Source: Pezicula radicicola
Taxonomy: Eukaryota; Ascomycota; Leotiomycetes; Helotiales; Dermateaceae
DNA length: 64,000 nt
Direction of reading: 5' to 3'
NCBI GenBank assembly: GCA_003008705.1
Contig: PDUO01000046.1
Location: forward strand, 124,001-188,000
Positions within the stretch are counted from its first letter, which is position 1. Each line of letters starts with the position of its first letter. Below, piece by piece: positions 43,229-53,262 of this stretch. Both the position numbers and the translations under genes were made by a program. Below the pieces are notes generated by a model. It saw only the letters and a program-made list of their open reading frames with translations, did no database searches and had not been told where the DNA came from.

Positions 43229-43703
43229 AAGTCTATAGATAAGGTTTCTATAGAGCTATTAGATCTACACAGAACATAGAACCAATAGAGTTGCTTCCTC
43301 AAAAATGGACTTCCACAAAGTCTCGCTTGCCCTGATTATGAATACACCATTATTAACCGGTTTTGCAACTTGTCTCATTAGACCATCTCTGATTGAAACA
43401 TGTAACCACCCATCATGGTTAGCCGCATTAAGCAGGAACTAGAAGTCGAGATTTTGATTATTTTAGAATCTTAAGTGTTATATAGTGATGAATACGAAAC
43501 TAGTTATGATATACGCGAATGTATGACCTATACATGTGGAGATATGGTAGGGCAAAGATACGCCGTATATTGAGATTTTATTCTAGTTCTACGACTCAGT
43601 CTGTAGTAAGGCAATCCTATGATATCTCAATCTAGGTATATTATGTATTCATACATATAAATGAGCTTCAATCTCAGTTTATTTTAAGCACAACAACTCT
43701 GTA
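43229..43703. other. AT-rich intergenic DNA
   Basis: Holds TTTCTATAGAGCTATTAGATCTA near 43238, similar to about 21080-21115. Otherwise nothing recognisable. Confidence 0.4.
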
Positions 43704-43925
43704 ACGGCATTTCAAACCACCCACTGGAAAGCGACCGTCGGCCTACTTCAAGCTGACCATTTCGGCCACAGTGGACTAGTCCAATTCTTCCCCCCTGCAA
43801 TCAATCCCGAAGCCAATCCTCCTGTCTCTGAACTTACATGCAAGAACTTCGTGAACGCCACCTCGCTCCAGTATGCAAAATTTGTATTTCTAGGCAAGAA
43901 GAGAACATCACCTTCTAGAAGATGA
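43704..43925 (+). pseudogene. Unidentified coding-like fragment
   Basis: Seventy-three codons without a start read like real protein (TTHWKATVGLLQADHFGHSG, then PVSELTCKNFVNATSLQYAK) before TGA at 43925. I cannot assign a family. Probably the remnant of a lost gene. It lies just upstream of a hAT-like MITE. Confidence 0.3.
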
Positions 43926-44768
43926 ATAGCCTCAAGACCTACAGTAACGATGAGCTATCCATAGAAAATAACTAGCGCTAACAGTTCCGTAAACTGATGG
44001 CTTGGCACAGTGATGTTTGGGAGCAGGCGATTAATCGTAATCGTGGAGATGCTGAAGTCTTCTTTGGACTCTGGTGAAATTGGACGTGTAACTTAGAAAC
44101 TCAAAACTCGATATTAAATGCAGATTTACGCTTCTTTCTTCCTTCTTTTTTCTGCCGACATACAATAGTACCACATCACCCTGCGGCTAGGGATGTGTAA
44201 ATTATATAATTTAGGACTAGATTATATAGATTATATATTTAATTATTACCACGTGATCGTATAATAGTAAAAAAAATATGACAATTACTACATTCTAATT
44301 ATCTCTCACCTCTAGCTAGATTAATTGTATTACTTTAAACTTTTTAGATTATTCACGTAGAATAAAGGTCTTTTTAATAGTATTTTAACCTATTCTTATG
44401 CAGACTTGTGCATAAGTTATACACCTCTTATGCATATATAATACTTCGTAATAAAAAGTAGATTACTTCGTACTAAAGTTATATAACGTTATAAGACCCA
44501 TCCCTACCTGCGGCTAAGGTCTCTGGTTGGTATCTCAGTCGACCGAAATAAATTAAGCGACAAGCGAGCGAACGGGCAAACGTCGTCAAATTTGTCAGAT
44601 TTCGGGGCGGGAAGGCAAAGAGTGCACGCTAGTCCGAACCTTGGCGGCAACTACCGTGAACCTGCCCAGCCGGTCATCGGGGTTTCTGGCTCTTCCGGTC
44701 ACATCATCACAAGTGCTACTCGTACTATCGCATCACTTCGTTTCCTCCGTCCCTTTCCATGCTGGAAA
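43926..44768. other. Promoter side of Zn2Cys6 gene 1, with a MITE
   Basis: Mostly occupied by the inverted-repeat element at 44188-44506. The open frame before the regulator's ATG (44592-44768) starts with TTG and is probably leader. Confidence 0.45.
44188..44506. mobile_element. hAT-like MITE (319 bp) with 8-bp target-site duplication
   Basis: Ends are inverted: TAGGGATG at the left and CATCCCTA at the right. The exact 8-bp direct repeat CCTGCGGC flanks both sides (44180-44187 and 44507-44514). The 8-bp duplication and the TAGGG terminus are hAT hallmarks. The interior is AT-rich with no coding capacity, so the element is non-autonomous. The intact duplication suggests a fairly recent insertion, about 260 bp upstream of the regulator's ATG. 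Confidence 0.85.
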
Positions 44769-47227
44769 ATGTCTAGCCATCGACCGGACTATTTTAACAA
44801 TGCAAGGGCTTTCTCGATAGTCACTTCCGCACACCATCCACCTCCCAGCACCTCGTCTCTCAACTGTCTACTCTGTCATCGGCGTAAGGTGAAATGTGAT
44901 CGCCTAGTGTCAGGCTGTGAGAATTGTACAAAGGCTCGTGAATCCTGCGTGTATCCCACACCTACACCTAAGGTTGCACATCGCACCCGAAGAAGACCTC
45001 AACTACGGCGCAATGCACCAACAGAACGTGAGAAGGAGTTGGAGCGAAAGTTGAAAGCTTTAGAGTCGAAAGTCCAAGCATTGACGGAAAAGCAAATCTC
45101 TGTTGAGCGGCAGGCGCCAGCTATCGAGAACGACTTGACGGATGAGCCTCACCCAAATGGCGTGTCTTCATTAAATAGTAAGACCATTACTGACCCGTTC
45201 TGGGACAATTTTACGGGCGAAGTATACTCCCTTTTCACATTGTCTAGAAGCGCATCGACTAAGGTGCGAAGATAGAAGTGGATTTCATCGAAGAACTTCT
45301 CGATGGCTTGTCTGTCCGGGATGATTCACAACCACGACAAAACAATCCTTTTGATCCATGGTCTATTTCGCATCAAGACTTCATGTTTGGATTCAACTTA
45401 CAGATGGTCGATATTCCTCCTCTGCATCTACGGTCGGACCATGCAATCCAGTTTTGGAAAATTTACGTTGAAAATATCGATCCAGTCACAAAGATTCTGC
45501 ATGTACCTTCTTTCGAGCAGCAGTTTCTTGATGCGCACACCAAGTCCTATCAACTTGAGCCCAGTAGAGCGGCTCTGATGTTTAGTATATATTATTCTGC
45601 TGTCTCAAGTCTTTCTTCGAGCCAGGTAAAAGTCATGTTCGGCGAGTCTAAGGATAAATTGCTCCAGAAATATCAGCTCGCGATTCAGCAAACGCTTTCC
45701 AAAGCAAAATTCATGCAGTCTAAAGATATTTCTCCTCTTCAAGCATTGACAATTTACCTCGTAAGTTTATCGTGTTAGTAGTTGGCAGGCCTAATGCCGC
45801 ATATAGATTTGCCAAGTTGACGAGGACGATGATGTCTACTGGACGATGATTGGAATTGCTCTACGACTGGCGCAAAACTTGAACATACATCGAGACGGCA
45901 CAAAATTTCGTCTTACACCGTTTCAAGTTGAAATGAGACGTCGTTTGTGGTGGCACATATGCTCCTTGGACTGTAGAGCAGCCGAGATTCATGGTTCAGG
46001 TTCTTCCATACGTGAAGAAATGTTTGACACGGAATTTCCATTGAACATCGAAGACTGGGACATGAGTCCTGATAGTACCGAGCCTCTACAATCAAGACAA
46101 GGTCGGACAGGCATGACTTTTTGTCTTGCTAGTTTCACAATTACGAGAGCCATGTGTAATATCAATATTCGGACGCTTCCAGGAAAAGAAAACAAGGCAG
46201 CGGGACGCAAGGCCTTGGAGGAGAAAATTAGGATAATTTATGACTGTTGTGCGCGTATAGAGAAGTGCTCGTCTGAGAACAGCAGCAGTATACATCCTAT
46301 TGACTGGATAACTATTAGCTTTTCGAGAATGATGATAGTATGTTTGGCCTCCTATTGTAATAACTTTGCTGACTCCAGATAAAGAGCAAGATGTGGCTGA
46401 CTCTGTACCATCCACATTATCGCTATGTGGCTGAAACAGTTCCGCTAGAAATCACCGATAATCTACTGCTCGTATCCCTCAAAGTGATCGAAGAATCTCG
46501 TCCTTTGGAATTAGATCAGGCGGGACAGCAATGGTCCTGGATATTTCGACCCTTTGTCCAATGGCATGCCATAGCTTATTTGCTTGCTGGACTTTGTCAA
46601 CAGAAACATAGCCTCAGCTACAACTTCGTCGACCGAGCTTGGAAAGAACTAGACCATGTCTTCGGAGAACGCTATGGTGACTGCAGCAGGAACTTCCGCA
46701 CAGGTAGACTGTGGTTGGCATTGAATAAACTCATGTATCGGGCTAGAGCATCACGGCAAAACGTAGATTGGACTGATGGAGCCCATGACGCATCGCAGTA
46801 TATAAGCATCAGAGCCTCCGAAAACCAGGCCTCGGACCTCCTAGTTGCCTCTAATTTAATGGTGAATGACTTGAATCAAGCGACCAACAGCATGCCTGGA
46901 ACGATATTTCCTACCATAAACCTCTCAGATCCTATCACAGCTCAATTATCAGATGGGTATGAGTCTGATGTTCGGAATACTCCACTTAATCATGAAACGC
47001 AAACTAGCTTTTGCAATAGTCTACTACCCTTTTGTTATCGTAATCATGCGAATAGTGGAACTATGAATTTAAATTCCTCCTCCAATACGAATCCATTTAT
47101 AGAGAATGAAGTCAACTTGGACCGGCAAGAATGGAATGCTGAAATGAGCCACTTTGAACTCGATGTCAATGACTTCAGGAATGAGGAAGGTCTTCTTGGC
47201 GAATATAGCTTATTTAATCCAATGTAG
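44769..47227 (+). CDS. Zn(II)2Cys6 transcription factor 1 (4 exons)
   Basis: Model: exons 44769-45221, 45272-45760, 45807-46337 and 46379-47227, giving 773 aa. All three introns (50, 46 and 41 nt) are GT-AG and phase 0. Six cysteines at 33, 36, 43, 50, 53 and 60 (CLLCHRRKVKCDRLVSGC, then ENC and ESC) form the binuclear zinc cluster. A coiled-coil linker follows (EKELERKLKALESKVQALTE). The middle is a fungal_trans domain with WTMIGIALRLAQNLNIHRDG and RRRLWWHICSLDCRAAEIHG. The first join uses acceptor GCGAAG and is the least certain. A nuclear activator, possibly of the nearby metabolic genes; that link is inferred from proximity. Confidence 0.88.
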
Positions 47228-47885
47228 ATAGGGAGTACAAGATTGATGTATCATGCCTCAATTACCAAATATACCTGCAAAGACTGTAAGGTGTATCTTC
47301 CAACACGCTTCTGGTGTTTCGTTCCACGTGGAGTATGGCCAAGAACGGCTCACACTTACTCCTTTATGCGAACAAGTACAGTACCCCAATACCGGAAGTT
47401 AATAAGCTTCCATAAATACCTCTGTAAATCTTCTCAATATTAGTCATATTCCCTTAAACTCTTGTAAGTTTCTTATACAGGACCTATCATGTCTCAGCTT
47501 TCCTGCTATTCAGTCTATTCTCCGTCCAGTCTCTAAAGGTTAATATACGCATGATTGAGAAGGCACAATATGCAAGATGATCACTTATCTGTGTAACATA
47601 ATAAGGTTGTGTTGGTACACTTATTTCTACTGACGCATGGCGTACAAATGCAGGGTTACAGACTATTGAACACGAAAATGGTAGCTAGTAAACCGGAAGC
47701 CGGTTGAGCGTACAGTTGATTTCAAGGCAATAGTTTCCGAGTGGATTTGAATGGTGTATTGATGGTATCTTGGATGAGAGCCACTCTTATTTCAGTGAGA
47801 AACATGACAAGTAGACCTAGGGCTTAGGCTCAGGATTATAGCCAGAAAGAAGAGGATGAGACACTCTCTATGATGGCCCTCTCCT

Positions 47886-48090
47886 CGATGGTTTCGAACT
47901 TGGTAGAAGGAGTATAGTCTTCACAAAATCAGGATCAAGCCTGCTTCAATAAATGATATTAACGTATGGTTTAGAGACTATCGTAGAGCTCTAAAAGAGT
48001 TATAAAGCATATCTCGAAAGAATATCATTAATTTCGATGAGACTAGCTTTAGAGTTGGCTATACTTCATTTAAAGGGCCAAATCATCCTT
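47886..48090 (+). pseudogene. pogo/Fot1-type DDE transposase relic
   Basis: Translation gives KIRIKPASINDINVWFRDYR, then RKNIINFDETSFRVG. The NFDETGFR-type block holds the first catalytic Asp of pogo-family transposases. In-frame TAG (after RTW) and TAA (after KEL) stops interrupt it, and only this short part survives. Confidence 0.7.
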
Positions 48091-48549
48091 GTGATAGCAG
48101 ATATTCTAGATATAGTATATTAACGCTACATACGAATATATATATAAACTTATAATTATACACCTTGTTTGCTAACCTCTAACCTAAATAGATATATAAC
48201 CTAAGCCTAGAAAATTAACAATCTCTAACCATTTTTAAATGCATTGACGCTGCTAGTTCTCCTCGTATAGTACCACTTATCATCGTCTAAGGACAGGATA
48301 TAATGCTTGGTTAGTTCCTAGAGGGTCTTCCACCGGGATGTAGAGGCTTGGAGGGAAGCCTATGGCTTCAACGTTAGGTAGTGGTAGATGATAAGGTAGG
48401 AAAGCTGCACACTGGCGGTTTTTGAAGGAGAAACCTTTGACTTTGAGCGACTTGCTACGGTAAGTCTGATTTAATTAAAAAGTTAAGTAGTGGAAGGGGA
48501 TGTTGTTTGGTTAGAGTAGAGTGAATAGAGACTATTGTTAAGATGTTAA

Positions 48550-48640
48550 AAATCTGGTGTGGAAGTAGTACTTGCGTCTACCTAAAAATATTCGTAAGCA
48601 GGCGTAAACAACTCTAGTTATTGTCCAAAACAAACTTTGA
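48550..48640. repeat. Dispersed repeat, copy B
   Basis: AAATCTGGTGTGGAAGTAGT and CTAGTTATTGTCCAAA match copy A at 40757-40825 with C/T and G/A differences. Confidence 0.5.
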
Positions 48641-48738
48641 TATCTACAGTACCTTACCCTATCTATTTAATCGTTTACTCATCACGTGGGCCTCCCATGT
48701 CGTCTTCCAGGCTCACGTTTAGGTAAGGTACGGTAGGT

Positions 48739-49174
48739 GGACATATGTTTGTGCTCCTACCCTGTTTTACACTTCTTGTACGTCTGCTTATATAACTTAA
48801 ACTTAGGTTATAAGTATACCTAAAAAATTAAATATAAAGTTTTTAAAGTATTTAAAGTAGATTTTTCTATATTAGATTTTAATTATATCTAGTAGTTACT
48901 ATAGGAAATATATAGTAAATAATTAAAGATAATAAACTTTTAAGCTAATTTTAGTATAAAACTAGTAAACTCTATACTCTTCTTACTTCTAATCTCTATT
49001 AATTAACCCTAGTTACCTATAATTTTAATATAGAGATAGAAAAATATAAGTAACTATTAAATAAATAAGTCTAGTATAAAGACTTTAATTAATTATCTCT
49101 TCTTTACTATTAACCTTTGAAGTATTAAGTATAAGTTTCAGTGTAAAATAGGGTTAGAGCACAGACTTATGTCC
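48739..49174. mobile_element. Terminal-inverted-repeat element (436 bp), non-autonomous
   Basis: The left end (48739-48773) and right end (49140-49174) are complementary at 30 of 35 positions. They share GGACATA...TGTGCTC...ACCCT...TTTTACACT, and three of the five mismatches are transitions. The AT-rich interior has no open frame. I could not define a target-site duplication. Confidence 0.75.
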
Positions 49175-49472
49175 GCGGTAACTTTTAACTGCATGGTTCG
49201 GTAATAGGCTTTCCCCACTGGGGGTGGCGGTGGGGCTTTCACTGTGGAACCTACTATACGTAAGTACTAATTGTCGGGTGTTTGGTGTATCCGTTCCGCT
49301 ACAGTAACCAACAGACTAGGGATCTTCCCTTAGCGGAACCCTATACTAGAACACGTTAAATACAGTAGTGCCTAGAGAATGCTTGCCGTCAACCCACCAA
49401 TAACCTCCACCTAAACAGTACATAAGGTACCCTACAGTACTTAGCCTTCACCTCAGTGACTAGCACGACGCT

Positions 49473-49496
49473 ATACTGTACTCTATAGTACAGTAT
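49473..49496. repeat. Palindrome at the edge of a TIR element
   Basis: ATACTGTACT and AGTACAGTAT are perfect inverted arms around a 4-nt CTAT loop. The right arm overlaps the CAGTAT terminus of the element that starts at 49491, so this may be two abutting element ends. Confidence 0.7.
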
Positions 49497-49939
49497 CCCC
49501 CCGGGATAAATATAAATCCTATATTTAATACTTGGCGAAACTAGCTATTTACAGAGGAATAGTAGTAGTATTTTATCTCCTGTGATTTTATATATAAATT
49601 CCTCTAATCTACTAATACTCTTAAAGTTAGAAGGATCTATAAATAATACTTATTTTTAAGAAAGCTTCCTTTATCTATTATACAATAGTAAGAGAAGCGA
49701 GCTAATAGGATTAAATACTGATTTTAAAATACTTTCTAGATTATAATAAAGTTAAGGGAAAGAGTTAATCTCTTTTTGTACCTTCTAAATAGAGGTATAG
49801 TACAAAGTAGCAATTAAAACATTCGGATTATTTAGGGCTATCCGAGGCTTCTACAACAACGATTTTTATCGTTTTTATAGCGTAGCTAAGTCTACCAAGC
49901 CACTTATTCGTTTTTACATTGATCCAGGGGGGGATACTG
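49491..49939. mobile_element. CAGTATCC-type inverted-repeat element (449 bp)
   Basis: The left end CAGTATCCCCCC-GGGAT matches the right end read in reverse, CAGTATCCCCCCCTGGAT, with one gap and few changes over about 26 bp. Left of the element is TA; on the right the expected TA reads TG. Termini of this sort suit Tc1/mariner/pogo-derived MITEs. The interior is AT-rich without a transposase frame. Confidence 0.72.
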
Positions 49940-49980
49940 TGCGTACTTAACCATACTGCCATGCCAGGACCCCGCATTCG

Positions 49981-50205
49981 TTAAACCTCAGGCCCTTCCC
50001 AATAATCCTTCGACTGCAGAGAACCCAAACCCGATATCTCTTCCCGAGACACCCCCCGCAAAGTCAAACTACCATCCTTCCAGCGATCAGCCTGTCGGCC
50101 CTCAGTCCCCAAATCTCGCTCAAGAATACTCTCTGTCCTTGTGATACTCTGATTTAACAATCTCTCCATCTCGATACTGTACCGTAGCAGCGCAGTGCAT
50201 ATCAC
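49981..50205 (-). pseudogene. Coding-like C-terminal fragment (about 74 codons)
   Basis: The frame ends LTLRGVSREEISGLGSLQSK, then DYWEGPEV before TAA at 49981, and has real-protein composition (charged, no low complexity), but no good ATG. I do not recognise the family. It may be the last exon of a lost gene, or a small gene whose upstream exons I cannot trace. Confidence 0.3.
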
Positions 50206-50371
50206 TAACAGCGCAGCACTACTCTACAACCTTTCGATAGTTTCCCGCCCGCTGAACCTGTTCTAAGCAAAGGAAAGACCATTGTAATAGCCATCACCCA
50301 CCAAAGCCATTATTGCTGAGACTCTGCCTTGCTACCTCATGACGCTACAGTCAACTTGATGACACTGCGCC

Positions 50372-52749
50372 ATGCTCCGTCCGTCAACCGCAAAGCGCTC
50401 GACAACGGGAACGGCGACGGGGACAGGGACGAATCGAGCATGCGAGGAATGCAAGAGGTATATCGCTGTCGTTCAAGTTCATCCTCATGCTGTCTTGTCT
50501 ATAATTTGCTGCTGAGCTGACACTTTGATAGGAAAAAAACCAAGTGTGAGTGAAATGGCAGCTCCCTGAAGAGAGAACAGCAGGCTCATCTTACTAGGTG
50601 ACGGTAGACGGCCCCAATGCTCACTCTGTACACGAGTCGGTGCTACATGTATCTATCCCCAACGTAAATCTCGCCTTCGGGATCGTGCTAGGAGAAAGAG
50701 TCGAAGCCAAAATGAATCAAGTCAAGGTCAGTTCGACTACGTTAATTACCGTCGATACATCGTCCCAAATCCTCATCCTTACTATCATTTACACAAGCAT
50801 AGGTCCCACCATAGGTCCTACCGCAGACTCCCAGTGCCCCTCAGAATTGGGGACACACCAACAGATTTCTTCGCACTTTAGCCTCTCTCCACTCCGTGAT
50901 ACTTTCATGGAAGGAGAGATGAATTTGGACTTCGACCATTCCATGTGGGAAAACATGACCGACCCTTTTCAATTTCTTCAGAATCAGCCCGGCTCGTCAA
51001 TGACGAACCGAATGGGTGAAGGGTCTCCGACCGACCCAGATATTATTGACTGCATGGGTGAGACGATTCCTGTTGTGCACCAGATTGAATGTAACCCTCG
51101 GATAGAATCTTTCGCCAGTCCAATAATATCACTTGCCCGTGGACCTAGTAATATTCCTGCGACTCCCAGAAGCCTTGGATCCCGTGAAGTACTTGACGAC
51201 TATCACCCCGAGCGTATCTCCACGCCTGCAGAAACCATCCACTCTGTTATGCTTTCGGCTGAAGGTAGTGAATCGCAACACCGGTACTCTATTGATGTAC
51301 CCACCTCCGTGGTTGATGAACTGTAAGCTGCTTATGACCCCAGGAATTCCAGTAAATTCTAATCTGACAGGGTCGATTGCTACTTTAAACGAGTACAGGT
51401 CTTTCTGCCGCTATTTCATCGACCTACGTTCCACAAGACACATGTGCACGGGGATAGAGATCATAATTACACAAGTCTGAAGAAAGAATCTGCATTTATT
51501 TTATACGGCATGATGGCATTATCTGCGCGCTTTTCAACACTAACTTACTTCAACGCAAAAAATTTGAAGGATAGAGGAATTCCATTTGCTCACCAGGCAC
51601 AAGAACTTTATAATCAGGCGGCTCAAGGGGTGCAGGTCCCATCACTACTATGGCTGCAAGGTTGCATCCTACTTGCGTACTACAACCAGTCTTGTAGACC
51701 GTCTAAAGGGTGTGATCTACTAGTCTCAACATGTACCAGATTTGCATATGACTTGGAACTGTACAAGATCGATGAAGATGAAACCAATGCGACAGACTCA
51801 TCACCGGAACCTGTAGAGCAATGGACCCTAAAAGAGGAACAGCGCCGTGCCTGGTGGTCAACATGGGAACTTGACGCTTTCGACTCGATTGCCGCCAGGC
51901 GTCCATTTACGATTGATAGGAACAGGATGTTCGTTCTCCTCCCAGTTTCTGATGAGAATTGGTTCCAAGGTATACCTGTTAAATCTGCACATATCCACTC
52001 AGAGCTCCTTCAGTGTTGGAAAGCTCTCCAGGATGTACAGAATCAAGACGAACGAGCATGGTTTCTTCTTTCAAATTATATTTCTGTACATGCGTTTGAA
52101 CTATGTCAGAGGCGGAATCTACCCAGAAAGAGTGTCAGCGATGTAGAGACAGTTGTTACCTGTTTCTCCCTCCTCTTTTACGACAGGTTTCAGAACAAAC
52201 AACTTAAGTTCGACGAAAATACATACGCCAAAAGTAATTGGATCATCTTAACCCGATTGATGATTCAATCGTAAGTTCGACCCGTGCCATTGCTGGGGAA
52301 AGTACTCACAGCTGTGTTCTAGTACCCGCGCCACATCATGCATCTTGAATTCTCGAACCTCTCCTGATCCCATTCTCACAGCCGCCAATCGCTTCGTTGA
52401 TAAGAACAGTACAACAGTGCCAAAGAGAGCAGGCACGAGTATCGACAACTATTACCAGCCAGCCAGTGAGGTCTTCCGCACCTACCAGTTGTGGTCACCA
52501 GAATACATTGCATTCGTTCCACCGACAATGGTGTGTCTCATAATAGGACCGGCAGCAGTCATGTATCGATATGCGCGTCACTTGAGGAAGGAGCAAAGTG
52601 TGGATGGAGACCTTTCTCACCCTAGCATTCAAGAAGAATTGATGATCTTGATCATAAATAACTTTGCGCAGTATTGGAATATCGGACTGCTCCTGCTCGG
52701 TATATCAACTCAGGAGGATAGTTTGGGAGAAGAGGCTAATAAATTCTAG
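50372..52749 (+). CDS. Zn(II)2Cys6 transcription factor 2 (6 exons, one 14-nt microexon)
   Basis: Model: exons 50372-50457, 50532-50545, 50598-50726, 50803-51322, 51371-52270 and 52323-52749, giving 691 aa. The zinc cluster is rebuilt only by splicing: RACEECKR from exon 1, KKTK from the 14-nt exon 2, and CDGRRPQCSLCTRVGATC from exon 3. The cysteines fall at 24, 27, 34, 41, 44 and 51, the canonical C-x2-C-x6-C-x6-C-x2-C-x6-C. A basic linker (QRKSRLRDRARRKSRSQ) follows. The fungal_trans part has DCYFKRVQVFLPLFHRPTFH, ESAFILYGMMALSARF and RRAWWSTWELDAFDS. Exon 4 has three in-frame candidate acceptors (CATAG, CATAG and GCAG) at 12-nt steps, so its first residues may vary. It converges with the P450 at 53263. 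Confidence 0.88.
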
Positions 52750-53262
52750 AATTTGTACGATCTTTTCGCGATTGAATAACTATTAAAGTACTTCGGCAGA
52801 AAATATCGAGGTTTAGAGTTAGGAAGTTCACAAGGGTAGAAATCCAAAAACCAAAACTTGAAAAGGACCAGTTTATGTGGCGGAAATCGCAGACTCACTG
52901 CACCATCAGCTCTCAAATCACAGTTCCTTCCCTGTACTTCGGGGCGGGGAAATAGAGGGAGAATAGTGCATGACGCCCGGAGTTTTTGAAACAATTTAAG
53001 CGAGCGTACTAGGTAACAGTGCACGAAATACCCGGGTCGGTAGTCTAGCGATCGGTCTTTACGAAGTATAGATCTATCACCGTCTTCGTGGGTCTAAGAG
53101 AATTGATTACCGGTTCTTTCTCGGAGGTTTCCGAGAGCACTCACAATTAGATGTATTTAACAGTTGGTAAATGTAAGGTTAACCTAAGCCTGCACGCCAA
53201 AGGCACAATCATGGAATGTAGTTCAGTGCTGCTTCCCGATGTGAGCCATAGATAAGGCCATA
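52750..53262. other. Convergent intergenic region
   Basis: Lies between the stop of regulator 2 and the stop of the P450. No gene or element is recognised. Confidence 0.5.

Larger units (their letters stand above)
47228..50371. other. Repeat-rich intergenic region
   Basis: Contains the pogo-like relic (47886-48090), dispersed repeat copy B, two terminal-inverted-repeat elements (48739-49174 and 49491-49939) and a coding-like fragment (49981-50205). Large parts are AT-rich and stop-dense. Confidence 0.6.
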
